From NCBI GenBank assembly GCA_011033025.1, contig WFMF01000161.1, positions 1-64,000 on the forward strand: a stretch of 64,000 bases of DNA, read 5' to 3'. The translations under genes were made by a program, and so were the position numbers. Shown here in pieces: positions 35,386 to 45,830 of this stretch (positions are counted from its first letter, which is position 1; the number at the start of each line of letters is the position of its first letter). The DNA is from Beroe forskalii (Eukaryota; Ctenophora; Nuda; Beroida; Beroidae). The notes under the pieces are model-generated. The model saw only the letters and a program-made list of their open reading frames with translations. It was not told the origin of the DNA and made no database searches.

Positions 35386-35916
35386 ATGATGTCATCAGAA
35401 ACCAACTACCAGCTCGTCCAGGACGCTAAGAAGTGCAAATACTCCCTGATTCCGGCCAGTCTCTCAGTGGAAGGTCAGTGTGTGAAATTAATGGAAACAT
35501 CACTTTGTAAAGGTTTCTATAGATAATTCAAGTATCTTTGCTTATAGATTGATATCAATAATTGAAATAATGAAATAAATAGGATTTGTTGGAAAAATTC
35601 ATTATTTTTCACCTATAATATTATCTAATAGTAATATTCGTTTAGCAAGTTTTCTTACTATTGATCATTCAAATTTCAGTGGCTACAAAATTCACTGTGA
35701 TAGGTACAGCTGGTAAAAATAAGATAAAGTTTGCATATCCCAAACCAGTTTGTGTATTACAAAAACAGAAATTTCAATCGTCGGAAATCCTTGAAACTTT
35801 TAGTTCGCATAAGTTGGTACATACCCCACTTATTGTTCAAGTGTACTACATATTCTTTAATTTATGCTAATTAGTTAATTCCATTTCAGAACAAAAAAGT
35901 AATTAAGGATCTTTAA
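35386..35916 (+). CDS. Small three-exon gene of unknown function, copy B
   Basis: Exons 35386-35473, 35680-35840 and 35890-35916, same phases and splice sites as copy A. It differs by M to V, EA to KP and P to H, with few silent changes, so constraint looks weaker than on the neighbouring acidic-protein gene. Coding status is less sure. Confidence 0.55.
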
Positions 35917-36258
35917 ATTTGATTACTTTATGAACACCACACCAACGCAGGATATCGCATATCCATTCTAGACTCTAACCCCGATGCCCCGATATGTAGG
36001 TCGGATTTGCTGCACTATGCATCTCGCTGAATTGAATGTTCAATATATTTGATTGAAAGTCTAAACTTGTCGGCCTTGCAACATTTTGTATTTCAACTCA
36101 AGATGCAATTTTATTCATAAAATGCATTGAAAATTCTTGAAGATATTTGTTGAACAATATAATGGTTGAGTAGATTTTTTTGATAATTCATTGGCTCGTT
36201 CATAGTTCAAGTTCGATTGTTTCGTGATAGAACTTTCGTGATGGAATTTTCGGTATTC

Positions 36259-37914
36259 ATTAGAGTACATAAAGAACTAAATTTCAAATAATCCCAATAA
36301 TCGTTCATTATTTAGTTATATTTGTCTTGGCTAACAGTTCTATGATCCGGCTGGTCGCCATCGAAACCACTTTTAATTCCATTACGCCATTGCATTGGTC
36401 CCCTCTTTTTATGAAATTAACTTTTATGATTATGAGTATTATGAAATTAGGATCCCTGCCGGAACTACACAGCTATAAATATCACTGAGGAGGCTATTTC
36501 GTTTTAATGGGCGTGTAAGTGCCACTTGGGGACAAAGGGGGGCCTTGAGAGACACCTTTATTTTAGATGTAGACGAATAAATATCCGAGATGCGTTCAAA
36601 TTTCAAAATCACATGTGGCCCAGTGCTTGGTCGTGGGGATGTTATGTTATTCATTAGTTCAATATTCATTGAAGGAAAACAGATAGAAAAAAGGTAAAAA
36701 TATGGTCCATTTGGTCCAAGTTGCAGGCAAATTCATCATTCATTGACAGCTGCTGCCAGCATTATTTATTCGCTGCATGAAATTATTGAAATGATGGCAA
36801 TGCTACTATGCCAGTGGCAGTAATGATTTTGTGGGTCTGAGTTGCAATGGCGCAGAAAAACTGAATGTCTGAAACTTTGTTTGAAGGTTTGAGATGAATT
36901 TGTGGCTTGTATGATAACGAAAACAAGCTGAATGAATTTTATCAAAAACTATAGTTTTAGTCTCATAAAAGCCACAAACTGAGATTCAGGCGTAACACTT
37001 TGCAGATAGATGTAAAGAACAAATCAGGCAGGAAATTTAGTTTATTTTAAACTTTAACACATAATAACATGATATTTCTAATACAAATGGTATTGAAGTT
37101 CACTTTTATGTCAATTAATTCTTAAATCTATAGGTAAAGCTTTTAAGTGACACTTGTCAGGGATTCATGGCATAAAATCTAGCCTCAGGAATATTGTCAG
37201 CACAATATAAAATCATAGATAAACTGATATCCCTTGAAAATGGCAAGCAATTGTAGCATCACAGTGATATGGCAGTCTTACAAAAGGAAAGTGGGGGTCT
37301 GGGGCGCAGCCCATCCAGAGGGTCTGAGAAAAATATTTATCACGGACATAGGATTTTCATCTCAAATTTCGAAATTCTTCTGCAGATCCCAATCCCCCTT
37401 AATTTTTCACTCTTCGGTTCAAATCCCCAGAATCATTGAAATTGGGCCAACCCCCACCTACCTTATCTGACTCAAATCTTCATCCCCCCTTAGGAAGACT
37501 ATGGACTGTACATGAAGCACAATTAATGGGTACATTTACAATCTTGCATAGTTTTACATGTACAAATATGGAGATAAGCACCGTGTTTGTTTACATTTCA
37601 TCTGTAGAGTGTGTAACAAGCTTGCTTATACGCACTTTTTTGCGTTACAAAAACGCATATCTCCGAGGTTTTAGAGCAATCTTAATGAAACTTTCAGAAT
37701 ATAACGGGCGCTATGTTGGCAATATGATCCTGGAGTAGCTTAAATTTTTGACCTTCAGAAGCTGGGATATGGCAAATAAACCGGTTTTTCGTTGATAACT
37801 CGGGCATTTTTTAAGGTAAACATTTCAAATTTTTCATGCAAAATTGTATCGTACATACCTATGACATCCCAAAGTTTCATTAAGAAAATCCAAACATAAC
37901 CAAAGTTGATTCCC
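36259..37914. other. Intergenic, no gene recognised
   Basis: Single-copy-looking AT-rich sequence with scattered short ORFs. None has a recognisable motif or exon-like borders. Confidence 0.4.
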
Positions 37915-38071
37915 GCACTATATAGAGACAGCGCACTATATAGAGACAAGCTGTTTTGGAGCCAAAGTTCACATTCTCTAAATAGTGCGTAAAAACACTT
38001 TATGGAGACAACGCACATTATAGAGACAATAGAATTCCATGACTCGTATGTTAATGTACAACTGATAATCA

Positions 38072-38262
38072 TGTTAGCTGACCTTATTAGGATTACAGAT
38101 CTGTAACATACGGTAGATACTGCTTGTTAGCTGACCTCATTAGGATTAGAGATAAGGAACATACTGTATATATACTGTATATATACTGTATATATACTGC
38201 TTGTGCCCTCATTATATGATTCCGGGACTTATCGGACTTCCCCGTGTGCCCCGAGGAACTTC
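38072..38262. mobile_element. Diverged fragment of the FLYWCH element core
   Basis: Sequence such as gttagctgacc..attaggattacagat, acatacggtagatactgctt and gattccgggact matches 42425-42545. It also has three tandem actgtatatat units. Confidence 0.75.
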
Positions 38263-38387
38263 GCTCCTGAAACCATCATGGTGGACTTCGAACTGGACTT
38301 TCGGGACATCCTCTAGGACCATGCCATTCTACACTTTTTCGAGCTAGTGGGGTCCAGAGGAGAGGTCAGTGTCAGCAGCCTTCCTCT

Positions 38388-38539
38388 TCAGGGTCTTCTT
38401 TGCAAGATGAACAGCGATGAGGCCGGGTTGTTCATCCCCGAGGAGCTTCTGTGCACTTCCAGTAGGAGACAGGGGGAGAGGGGCGGGGTCTGATGAGGTA
38501 CTGGAACAAGGGGAGGAAGAGCTAGGTATCCTAGGTCAT
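38388..38539 (-). CDS. Candidate last exon of the cyclophilin gene
   Basis: The acceptor next to 38539 (acacag) matches the phase left by the donor of exon 39676-39435 and gives a Pro-rich tail ending QRRP. The adjacent frame reads a more protein-like tail (KLLGDEQPGLIAVHLAKKT then LKRKAADTDL, stop at 38344) but needs a 1-nt shift, so which frame is used is unresolved. Confidence 0.35.
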
Positions 38540-38733
38540 CTGTGTATGCAGGTAATGGAACGTTGTAGAGTAGACATGGTGCGAATATACTAACCGTAAT
38601 GAATTGCGCAAGAACCATTGTACATGAGTACATGTTACTGTGACTGCATGTTGTGTGGGACCAATGCAATGTGACCCGCTACTGCGATCACTAATAAGGC
38701 ACGCTTGTACGCTTAATGAGGAGGTGTCTCTAT

Positions 38734-39159
38734 CAGGCCCGTAGCCAGGAATTTTTTCCGGGAGGGGCCCTCGCGCTGCGAGCAAGCTGGGCAGGGGTCT
38801 GAGGGCGCAGCTCCCAGCGGGGTCCAGGGGCGAGCCCCTGCCAGGGGGTTAGGGGGCGGAGCCCCCGAAAAATTTTAGGGAAATTAGGGTGCTGCATGAT
38901 GATTTTTACAATTAAGAAATGAACAGGAAATGTATAGGACAATATTTGTCAAAATTAGTGCATCGAAAAAGTATATACTCAAATATAAACGAGCTATAAC
39001 AGTCAGAATAAGATTAAACTGCCACTATTTAACCAAGCCAAAGTATAAAATTATGATTATCAGTCACAAAACTTTTATTCTAACTATTTTTTTGAAATGG
39101 TACCTTTTCTTCCGAGGGGGGCTGCAGCCCCCCTAGCCCCCCCTCTGTCTACGGGCCTG
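38734..39159. mobile_element. hAT-like MITE, 426 bp
   Basis: Inverted ends caggcccgtag and ctacgggcctg are flanked by a perfect 8-bp target duplication, gtctctat (38726-38733 and 39160-39167). CAG..CTG ends with an 8-bp duplication are typical of hAT. No ORF; G-rich and C-rich subterminal blocks. Confidence 0.93.
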
Positions 39160-39434
39160 GTCTCTATAAGTCTATATAGTGCGCTTTCACTCGAACTTTG
39201 CTCCGAACATACATTAACATATGGTCGACATTTTGTCTCTATATAGTGCGAAAAAACACTATATAGCGACAGTGCACTTTATAGAGAAATGGTGTCTCTA
39301 TATAGTGCGGTGTCTCTATACAGTGCGATTACCACCAAAGTTACAGCGCGCTAATTTGTAACGTTCATTTTGGACCAACCGGTACATCGTCCTACCGTTC
39401 AATGACCGTCCACTTCCCCCAACACATAACTAAC

Positions 39435-39676
39435 CTACTCCAGCTGACACCATCACTGAGTTGGGCTGCGGGACATGGGAAGGCGGCAGGACGGGCATCA
39501 TGGGGACATGGGGTGGAGGAGGCGGCTCATTCTGCTGCAGCCCATACCCGGGAACTATGCCACAGTCCACAATGCGGACATCTGAGTAGGGCTTGTGGTC
39601 TGCGTCCACAGAGGTCTGCTCCATTGCGTTCACAAACCTCTCACCTTCAATCACGTGCCCGAACACAACATGAGAG
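39435..39676 (-). CDS. Cyclophilin-type peptidyl-prolyl isomerase, C-terminal exon of the domain
   Basis: The exon, with acceptor ttcag and donor GTTAGT, encodes SHVVFGHVIEGERFVNAMEQ, then KPYSDVRIVDCGIV. This is the HVVFG strand and the final D(V/I)RIVDCG strand of the cyclophilin fold (prolyl cis-trans isomerisation). It continues into a Pro/Met-rich linker (EPPPPPHVPMMPVLPPSHV). The pattern is closest to large nuclear cyclophilins of the PPIG/NKTR type, but the catalytic exons (FHR, QFFI) are not visible upstream to 41.4 kb and may be beyond the transposon cluster. Could also be an isolated retained exon. Confidence 0.78.
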
Positions 39677-40844
39677 CTGAAATGGAGAGGGGTTAGAGAC
39701 TTGGAAGCTGTGTGATATATCATCCATTTGAGGGGAAAGCACCATGAAACCAGAGCAATAAGTAGTTATGCATGTTCACTGCGTCAAAATATGGAAGGTT
39801 GAAAAACAACAAAACAAAACTTTAATACTGCATTATGAAAAAGTATCACAGAAAAATGCGACTAAACTGTGAACACAATTTAAATTGGAAGTCACAGGGT
39901 GAACGAACAATTTTAGCCAAGCCACAATATGGAAATGGCATCATTGACTTGACATTCACCGGACATCGAGTTGAACGAAAAAATCATTGGGGGCAAACAG
40001 GGGCCAAGAGAAATTATAAGGATTATATAAGAGGGAGAACGGACTGCAATAATTTCTATTGTTATCTTTGACGCATTACAAATTGGCCGACTGCGTCACG
40101 AAGTCCAAATCTGTAGTCTTAATTTTTAAAACAATTCAATTTTAATGACTTTTCAGGGCAAAAGTTCGCTAGGTACTACATTTATGCCCAACTTTAAAGA
40201 TTACATCCTTACCACACTGGTTGGAGTAGCTTTTTAAGTAGCTGGACAACTTAAAATGCGTCCAGTTAAACTCATTTTGAGGGTACTTACTTGTAGGCCT
40301 GTTCCAATTAAGAAAACAAATTGTCATATTATTTTTTGATTCATCATAAGAACTATAAAAGCAACAGTGGAACCAAAATGGCTTCCACCAGAAGAAAATG
40401 AAAAACGGGACACATTAAAACAACAATTCTTGCAAGTTTGAAGTAATATAAATAAACATCATGCAAGAAGTTAACAAAGCCAATCGGGAGAAAGCGTCGT
40501 TTCCATCCATATGCTGCCTTGACATAAACCTTCCTGCGGAATAGAATTGGAATTAAATTGCCAATTTCCAAGCAATGAAGAATTTACCTAATAAACCAGA
40601 CTTTCACATGCCATGGGAGCTGTTGAAATTTGTAAGTAGTATAATGTAGGGTTCATCAATATCTGTTTTCTTATGACTGGCATTATTGCGTTTGCGTAGT
40701 TTGAGGGAAATCATCAAAACGGGATTTTTCGGAAATTTGACAAAGGATCTTGGTTTGAATAATTATACCCGTAATTAATCATATGATGTTTCCGCAAAAT
40801 TGGAACAAATTGGGTACAAAAATGATGACAAAAATGATGATAAC
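39677..40844. other. Probable intron or intergenic, nothing recognised
   Basis: AT-rich with no exon bearing cyclophilin motifs on the minus strand and no repeat family identified. Confidence 0.4.
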
Positions 40845-41435
40845 AAGAATTGTGCCTGCACCGACACAATTGTTGTTGTTCCCGTAGGCCGTATGCAGGC
40901 GCTTAATTTCCCTCCCCCGCGATGCTTGATGTAACCTTAGCATCATAATACAAAACGCAGTCGTAGTAAGAGTATAAATACTGTTCCTATGCACGTGCTG
41001 CGCGCGACCACCGAGAACACGAATTGGCACGTGCCATTTCTTCTAAAATTCTTGTGCGCGCGTTCGTTGTTGCACTCAGTTCGTTGTAGATTTCGCGCCA
41101 TTTTGTTGAATTGGTTTACGTTTCGCATCAAATTGTGTCAGCGTTTATTCACGCAATGTATTTTCTTGAATGTTTATACTAGTTGATATCACTTTTTATC
41201 TGACTTTCAAATTTCGTGTTTGTGTTTTCTGTTTCAATGCTGTCTCTTGTTCCAAAAAGCAATATTAATTGTCTTTCACAGCGAAAAGTATTTCTCAAAC
41301 TTAGTCGAATCCAGCAGAAACTCTAAAGGTTATGCATTTGGTACTAATTCTAGAACAAAACCGAAGCCTTTTCCTCTAATCTACCGCCCAACTCACACCT
41401 AAGATTTTAACTTTTTAAGACACGAATTCTTTAAC
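40845..41435. repeat. Dispersed repeat R1, left part (interrupted)
   Basis: Matches 56988-57510: cgtatgcaggcgcttaattt, tgctgcgcgcgaccaccg, gtgccatttcttct, gcgccattttgttgaattgg and ttctgtttcaatgctgtc. The FLYWCH element copy 2 splits R1 here; its right part resumes at 44453. Confidence 0.88.
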
Positions 41436-44400
41436 TAGTAAGGGAATAGTCCAACATGCCTGGGAAAAAATTCATAACAAAGGTTTCAGTGTGCCAATCG
41501 ACTCAAATGGGTCTTTAGAGTCACCAAAATTTTTGTTCAAATTTTCGGTGTCCGGAAAACTCAGGGTGGCCACGCCCTTTTTGACCGTGGGAATATTTGA
41601 TTAAAATCGTTAAAAAAATATTATGACGAAAACTAGGCATGATTATACTCTAAACCTATGTTTTTTGATACGAGAAATCGATTGCAAGCATCACCTAAGC
41701 TCTAAGACCAATATTTCGGCTTTTATCGGCCACGCCCACTTTTTTCGTTACGCATTTTGCCGAAAATTTCGAAAAAACTAAGCTACTGCAACTAAGGCAT
41801 GATCATTCTCTAATCCTATGTTTTTTGGCACGAGAAATCGTTTAGAACTAATGTCTAAGACCTTAAACCAGTATTTTGGCCGTTATGGACCACGCCCACT
41901 TTTTGTCATCAATATGGTGGCCGAAAATCTGAAGTAATTATATTGATTTGGCTAGGGCATGATTATACTCTAATCCTATGTTTTTTGGCACGAGAAATCG
42001 TTTGAAACCAATGTCTTAGTCCTAAAACTAATATTTTGGCCGTTATGGACCACACCCACTTTTTGTCAGTAATACAATGGCCGAAAATCTATAGTTATTA
42101 TATGGATTTAGCTAGGGCATGATTATACTTGAATCCTAGTTGTTTTTTCAGGAGATGTCGATTAAAGCAATTACCAAAACGCTACAACAAATATTTTGGG
42201 CATTTTGGACCACGACAATTTTTTGACATCAATATTATGGGACTCTACGGCACAGGAATCTACGGCACAGGACACTACGGCACACTTTTCAGTTTTTTGG
42301 GACGCTGCGGCACACTTTGTTTTTAGGGTGGACTCTGCGGCACACTCTAAGGCATGGTTGCAGTTAGGGTAATGGAGAAGGGGACATTTTTTCCTCTTAC
42401 GACAGATACCTCTCATCAGAGGTCAGGAACATACGGTAGATACTGCTTGTTAGCTGACCCTATTAGGATTACAGATATGGAATCTACGAGAGATACTGCT
42501 TGTGACCTCATTAGGATTCCGGGACTCATCGTACTTCGTTCCCATGAGATACCTCTCATCAGAGATCAGGAACATACGGTAGATAATGCTTGTTAGCTGA
42601 CCCTAATATTAGGATTACAGATATGGAATCTACGAGAGATACTGCTTGTGACCTCATCAGGATCCTGTCCCTTGGATTCCGCTACTCGAAGAGTGGGAAG
42701 CCCACCCTGGATGGCAGAAAGGCTTGGAGGTGCGTGAAGAAGAACGACTGCTGCAATGGAAGGCTCTGCACGGACTCCCAGGGGAACCTCGACACCTTCA
42801 AGCAACCACACTGCCACGAGCCAGACCTTGCTGACTGTCAGCTGCGTGAGGTCATCTACAACATGGCTGACATGGCGGAGAACACTCACATCGCCCCCTA
42901 CCTAATCCACTGCTCCACCACTGGCTCCATCTCCCAGGACACCCGGGCTAGACTACCTAGTGAGGAGGCTACCAAGAAGAGAGCTCAACGCATCTGGCGA
43001 AAGAAGAACCCTCGCCCTAGAGCCCCCACCTGCCTTGCAGAGCTGGAGATTGAGGATGATGACGGTACTTCCCTTGGTGGTGACCTGATGCTGAACATTG
43101 ACGGAACCTTTGCCTCCTGTCCTTTCTTCCCTACCCTTGAGATTGTATTGAATTCTGAAAGTTGGCTTTGATATGATGAAGATTACAACTACGATTTTCA
43201 TGAGCATTCAGCAACCATTAAATTAAATCTACTGTACAATGATCGTTGCATTATTAATGTGGAAGGGCACCCCCAAAGCCTCAAGATGGTACCAAGCTAG
43301 ATGGAAGATGACTATTTCTTAATAATATAATGCTTTTTGACCTGTCATTATATCAAAATATCATCAAAAACTCTTAGCTGCGACGCATCTTGGCAGCCGT
43401 AGTATTTGTGAAGTGGTTTTAAGCCTGAAGATAAAAGTCTTATCAATATATTTAATACATCGACCCCCTTTTTAGTGCTTTTTGATTCATGATTTTAGTT
43501 CGGATATTCGATGACAATAGGAAGACGTGGTCCAAAATATTGAATTTGCGGTAAAAAAATTGCCCGTATCAAAGACCTATTATGTGAATAGAATCAGCCT
43601 TAGTTGATCATGCCGTATAATAACTTCGGATTTAGACCATAATATTGATACCAAAAAGTAGGTGTGGTCCATAACGGCCAAAATATCAATCCGCAGACTT
43701 AGACATTGGTTCTAAACGATGTCTCGTGCCAAAAAACATAGGATTAGAGTATAATCATGCCCTAGCTAAATCGATATAACGACTTCAGAATTTCGGCCAT
43801 TATATTGATGACAAAAAGTGGGCGTGGTCCATAACAGCGAAAATATCTATTTGAGGACTTAGACATTGGTTCTAAACGATTTCTCGTGCCAAAAACATAA
43901 GATTAGAGTATAATCATGCCCTAGCTAAAGCAATATAATAACTTCAGATTTTCGGCCACCATATTGATGACAAAAAGTGGGCGTGGTCCATAAAGGCCAA
44001 AATACTGGTTTAAGGTCTTAGACATTAGTTCTAAACGATTTCTCGTGCCAAAAAACATAGGATTAGAGTATGATCATGCCTTAGTTGCAGTAGCTTAGTT
44101 TTTTCGAAATTTTCGGCAAAGCGTGTAACTAAAAAAGTGGGCGTGGCCGATTAAAGCCGAAATATTGGTCTTAGAGCTTAGGTGATGCTTGCAATCGATT
44201 TCTGGTATCAAAAAACATAGGTTTAGAGTATAATCATGCCTCGTTTTCGTCATAATAATTTTTTAACGATTTTAATCAAATATTCCCACGGTCAAAAAAG
44301 GGCGTGGCCACCCTGAGTTTTCCGGACACCGAAAATTTGAACAAAAATTTTTGATGACTCTAGGGACCCATTTGAGTCGATTGGCACACTGAAACCTTTG

Positions 44401-44452
44401 TTATGAATTTTTTCCCAGATGCCACCTCTATTCAGATATGATTCCCTTACTA
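41436..44452. mobile_element. Long-inverted-repeat FLYWCH element, copy 2
   Basis: Ends tagtaagggaat and attcccttacta, flanked by AAC on both sides (41433-41435, 44453-44455). The R1 copy at 57 kb has a single AAC at the same place (cccaacagccc), an empty site that fixes the boundaries and a 3-bp target duplication. Each arm holds four or five monomers of about 160 bp. The core has the only unbroken FLYWCH ORF, a 15-bp minisatellite (ctacggcacagga) and a tandem about 130-bp duplication at 42405-42660. Confidence 0.94.
42590..43171 (+). CDS. FLYWCH zinc-finger protein of the element (truncated MULE-type transposase N-terminus)
   Basis: 193 aa. FLYWCH signature at residues 30-76: GFRYSKSGKPTLDGRKAWRC, then C54/C55 and HCH (H74, H76), a zinc-binding DNA-binding fold. 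The following RLPSEEATKKRAQRIWRKK and LMLNIDGTFASCP..LEIVLNSESWL resemble the linker that precedes the catalytic DDE domain in FLYWCH-bearing Mutator-like transposases; the ORF stops just where that domain would begin. So it could bind element ends but cannot be a transposase. The true start is uncertain; the upstream 25 residues look non-homologous. Copies 1 and 3 have TGA in place of the Trp46 codon. Confidence 0.8.
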   Translation: MLADPNIRITDMESTRDTACDLIRILSLGFRYSKSGKPTLDGRKAWRCVKKNDCCNGRLCTDSQGNLDTFKQPHCHEPDLADCQLREVIYNMADMAENTHIAPYLIHCSTTGSISQDTRARLPSEEATKKRAQRIWRKKNPRPRAPTCLAELEIEDDDGTSLGGDLMLNIDGTFASCPFFPTLEIVLNSESWL

Positions 44453-44915
44453 AACAGCCTTATCAAATTTAGAAATTTTCACAATTTAATTTTGGAGTTC
44501 GAGCATGCGGCACGGATGGGCCAGATCAACCTACAAAATTTATACTTTTGACAACTGACAGCTCCATGAATTAAGAAATTCGTTATTTTGAAGATTTATG
44601 TGACATGGGGACGGAGGGACGGAGGGAGGGAGGGAGGGACATTTTCGCGACTGATATTATAAAGGAGCAATCCGGGCACTTTCCAGAAATTACAGTAGTT
44701 GTATTGCAAATCTGGACCTGATATACAAATATCCCTATTCTCACCTTCCCAAACCACGATCTCTGCCAACCCTCTCATTTGCCTTTTTGTATTCACAAAT
44801 AGGCCAATGGGGAGGGAAAAAATTATGATAAAATGATGATATCTGAGTGTTAGGGATATTCTCTAGTAGAAACTTAGATACTATCAAAGCTGATTAATGC
44901 GTGAAATATCCCAAC
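44453..44915. repeat. Dispersed repeat R1, right part
   Basis: Matches 57512-57920: gatattataaaggagcaatc, gggcactttccagaaattac, ttctcaccttcccaaa and cacgatctctgccaaccctc. A ggacggagggacgg run at 44608-44638 corresponds to ggacggacggac at 57678. Confidence 0.85.
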
Positions 44916-44949
44916 ATTAATGATTCATTGGCTATTGCTGTAGATAAAT

Positions 44950-45185
44950 CAGGTATTGCCCGATATAGAGCAATACAATATTGCCCAATAAAGAACAATA
45001 CATCAGGTATTGCCCGATATAGAGCAATACAATATTGCCCAATAAAGAGCAATACATCAGGTATTGCCCGATATAGAACAATACAATATTGGCCAATATA
45101 GAACAATACACCAGGTATTGCCCGATATAGAGCAATACAATATTGCCCAATAAAGAGCAATACGTATCGCTCAATACATAAACAA
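44950..45185. repeat. Tandem array of 55-60-bp units with internal hairpins
   Basis: About four copies of a unit reading ggtattgcccgatatagagc, aatacaatattgcccaataa. Each contains the inverted pair gtattgc/gcaatac around a 10-nt loop. Immediately followed by a TATA-like box. Confidence 0.9.
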
Positions 45186-45194
45186 TACATTGAG

Positions 45195-45230
45195 TATATA
45201 AGGGCAGCTCTCAGCAGCACTGCAGAACTT
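45195..45230 (+). promoter_or_regulatory. Candidate core promoter after the hairpin array
   Basis: TATATAAGGG at 45195-45204 followed by agctctcagcagcactgc, spaced as a TATA box and start region. A short ORF begins at 45418. Inference from motif and spacing. Confidence 0.4.
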
Positions 45231-45417
45231 TATTTTGCCACCAGCTGGTCGTATTGTTACGTATATTGTTGTACATTTTACATTTGATATTTATTAACTC
45301 AAACTCTCGTTTCTCTGTCTCTCGTCATCCTTCTCACGTTACTGTCAAAAGATTTCTACAAACCCATCGGTTCAGAAGGAATTCCGATCCAAGAAGAGAA
45401 AACGCAACGACAGTAAC

Positions 45418-45495
45418 ATGAGCGGAAAAAAGCCAAGCCATCGTTCCATTTTAAGATTTTTTGACACTTTGTACCCATTTTGTTCCAACTTTTAG
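45418..45495 (+). pseudogene. Truncated ORF, transposase-like N-terminus
   Basis: 25 codons, MSGKKPSHRSILRFF then a stop inside a tandem repeat. A basic start followed by SI(L)xxFF is common at the N-terminus of hAT/BED-type transposases, but the match is very short. It looks as if the 3' part was replaced by the repeat at 45465-45660. Confidence 0.3.
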
Positions 45496-45660
45496 TATGT
45501 CATCACTTTATGCCCATTTTGATCCAATCTACAGTATGTCATCACATTGTACCCATTCTGTTCCAATTCAGGATGTGCAATCATTTTGTACCCAACTTGT
45601 TCCAAATCAAAGTATGTCATCACTTTGTACCCATTTTGTTCCAATTTTGTTCCAAATGCG
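45465..45660. repeat. Tandem repeat (ttgtacccattttgttcca)
   Basis: About five copies of a roughly 40-bp unit with tagtatgtcatcac. Confidence 0.9.
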
Positions 45661-45684
45661 CGAAAACATTGACTCTGATTAATC

Positions 45685-45830
45685 AGGGGGCTGGCAAGCC
45701 CCCCGCGGCGGTTTGCGAGCCCGAGGGCCCGAAGGGCCCGAGGGCGAGCATTGGACGGCGGACCTAACAGTGCGAGGGCCGAGGACCCGAAGGGTCCGAG
45801 GGCGAGCATTGGACGGCGATTCTAACGAGA
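45685..45830. repeat. GC-rich duplicated block with ggcccgaagggcccgagg
   Basis: The unit cgagggcgagcattggacgg occurs twice about 70 bp apart, each preceded by a GC-rich inverted stretch (gagggcccgaagggcccgag, gaggacccgaagggtccgag). The two hairpins have gaa in the loop and compensating stem changes. Confidence 0.7.

Larger units (their letters stand above)
22310..36258. repeat. Segmental duplication, copy B
   Basis: Direct duplicate of copy A, starting 22 bp or so before the acceptor of the last CHAF1B exon and ending in the flank of the small gene. The length excess is explained by the TTAA-flanked insertion at 26092-31601. Confidence 0.95.
37915..39345. mobile_element. Foldback built of actatatagagaca palindromic motifs
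   Basis: Clusters of gcactatatagagaca at 37915-38025 and their inverted form tgtctctatatagtgc at 39160-39330 face each other. Several motifs are also inverted within each cluster. A hAT-like MITE and a FLYWCH-core fragment lie inside. The element sits in an apparent intron of the cyclophilin gene. Confidence 0.7.

Noticed and set aside
39430-39680. Plus-strand ORF opposite the cyclophilin exon (39402-39680)
   Set aside because: Shadow frame; the minus strand has cyclophilin motifs and splice sites.
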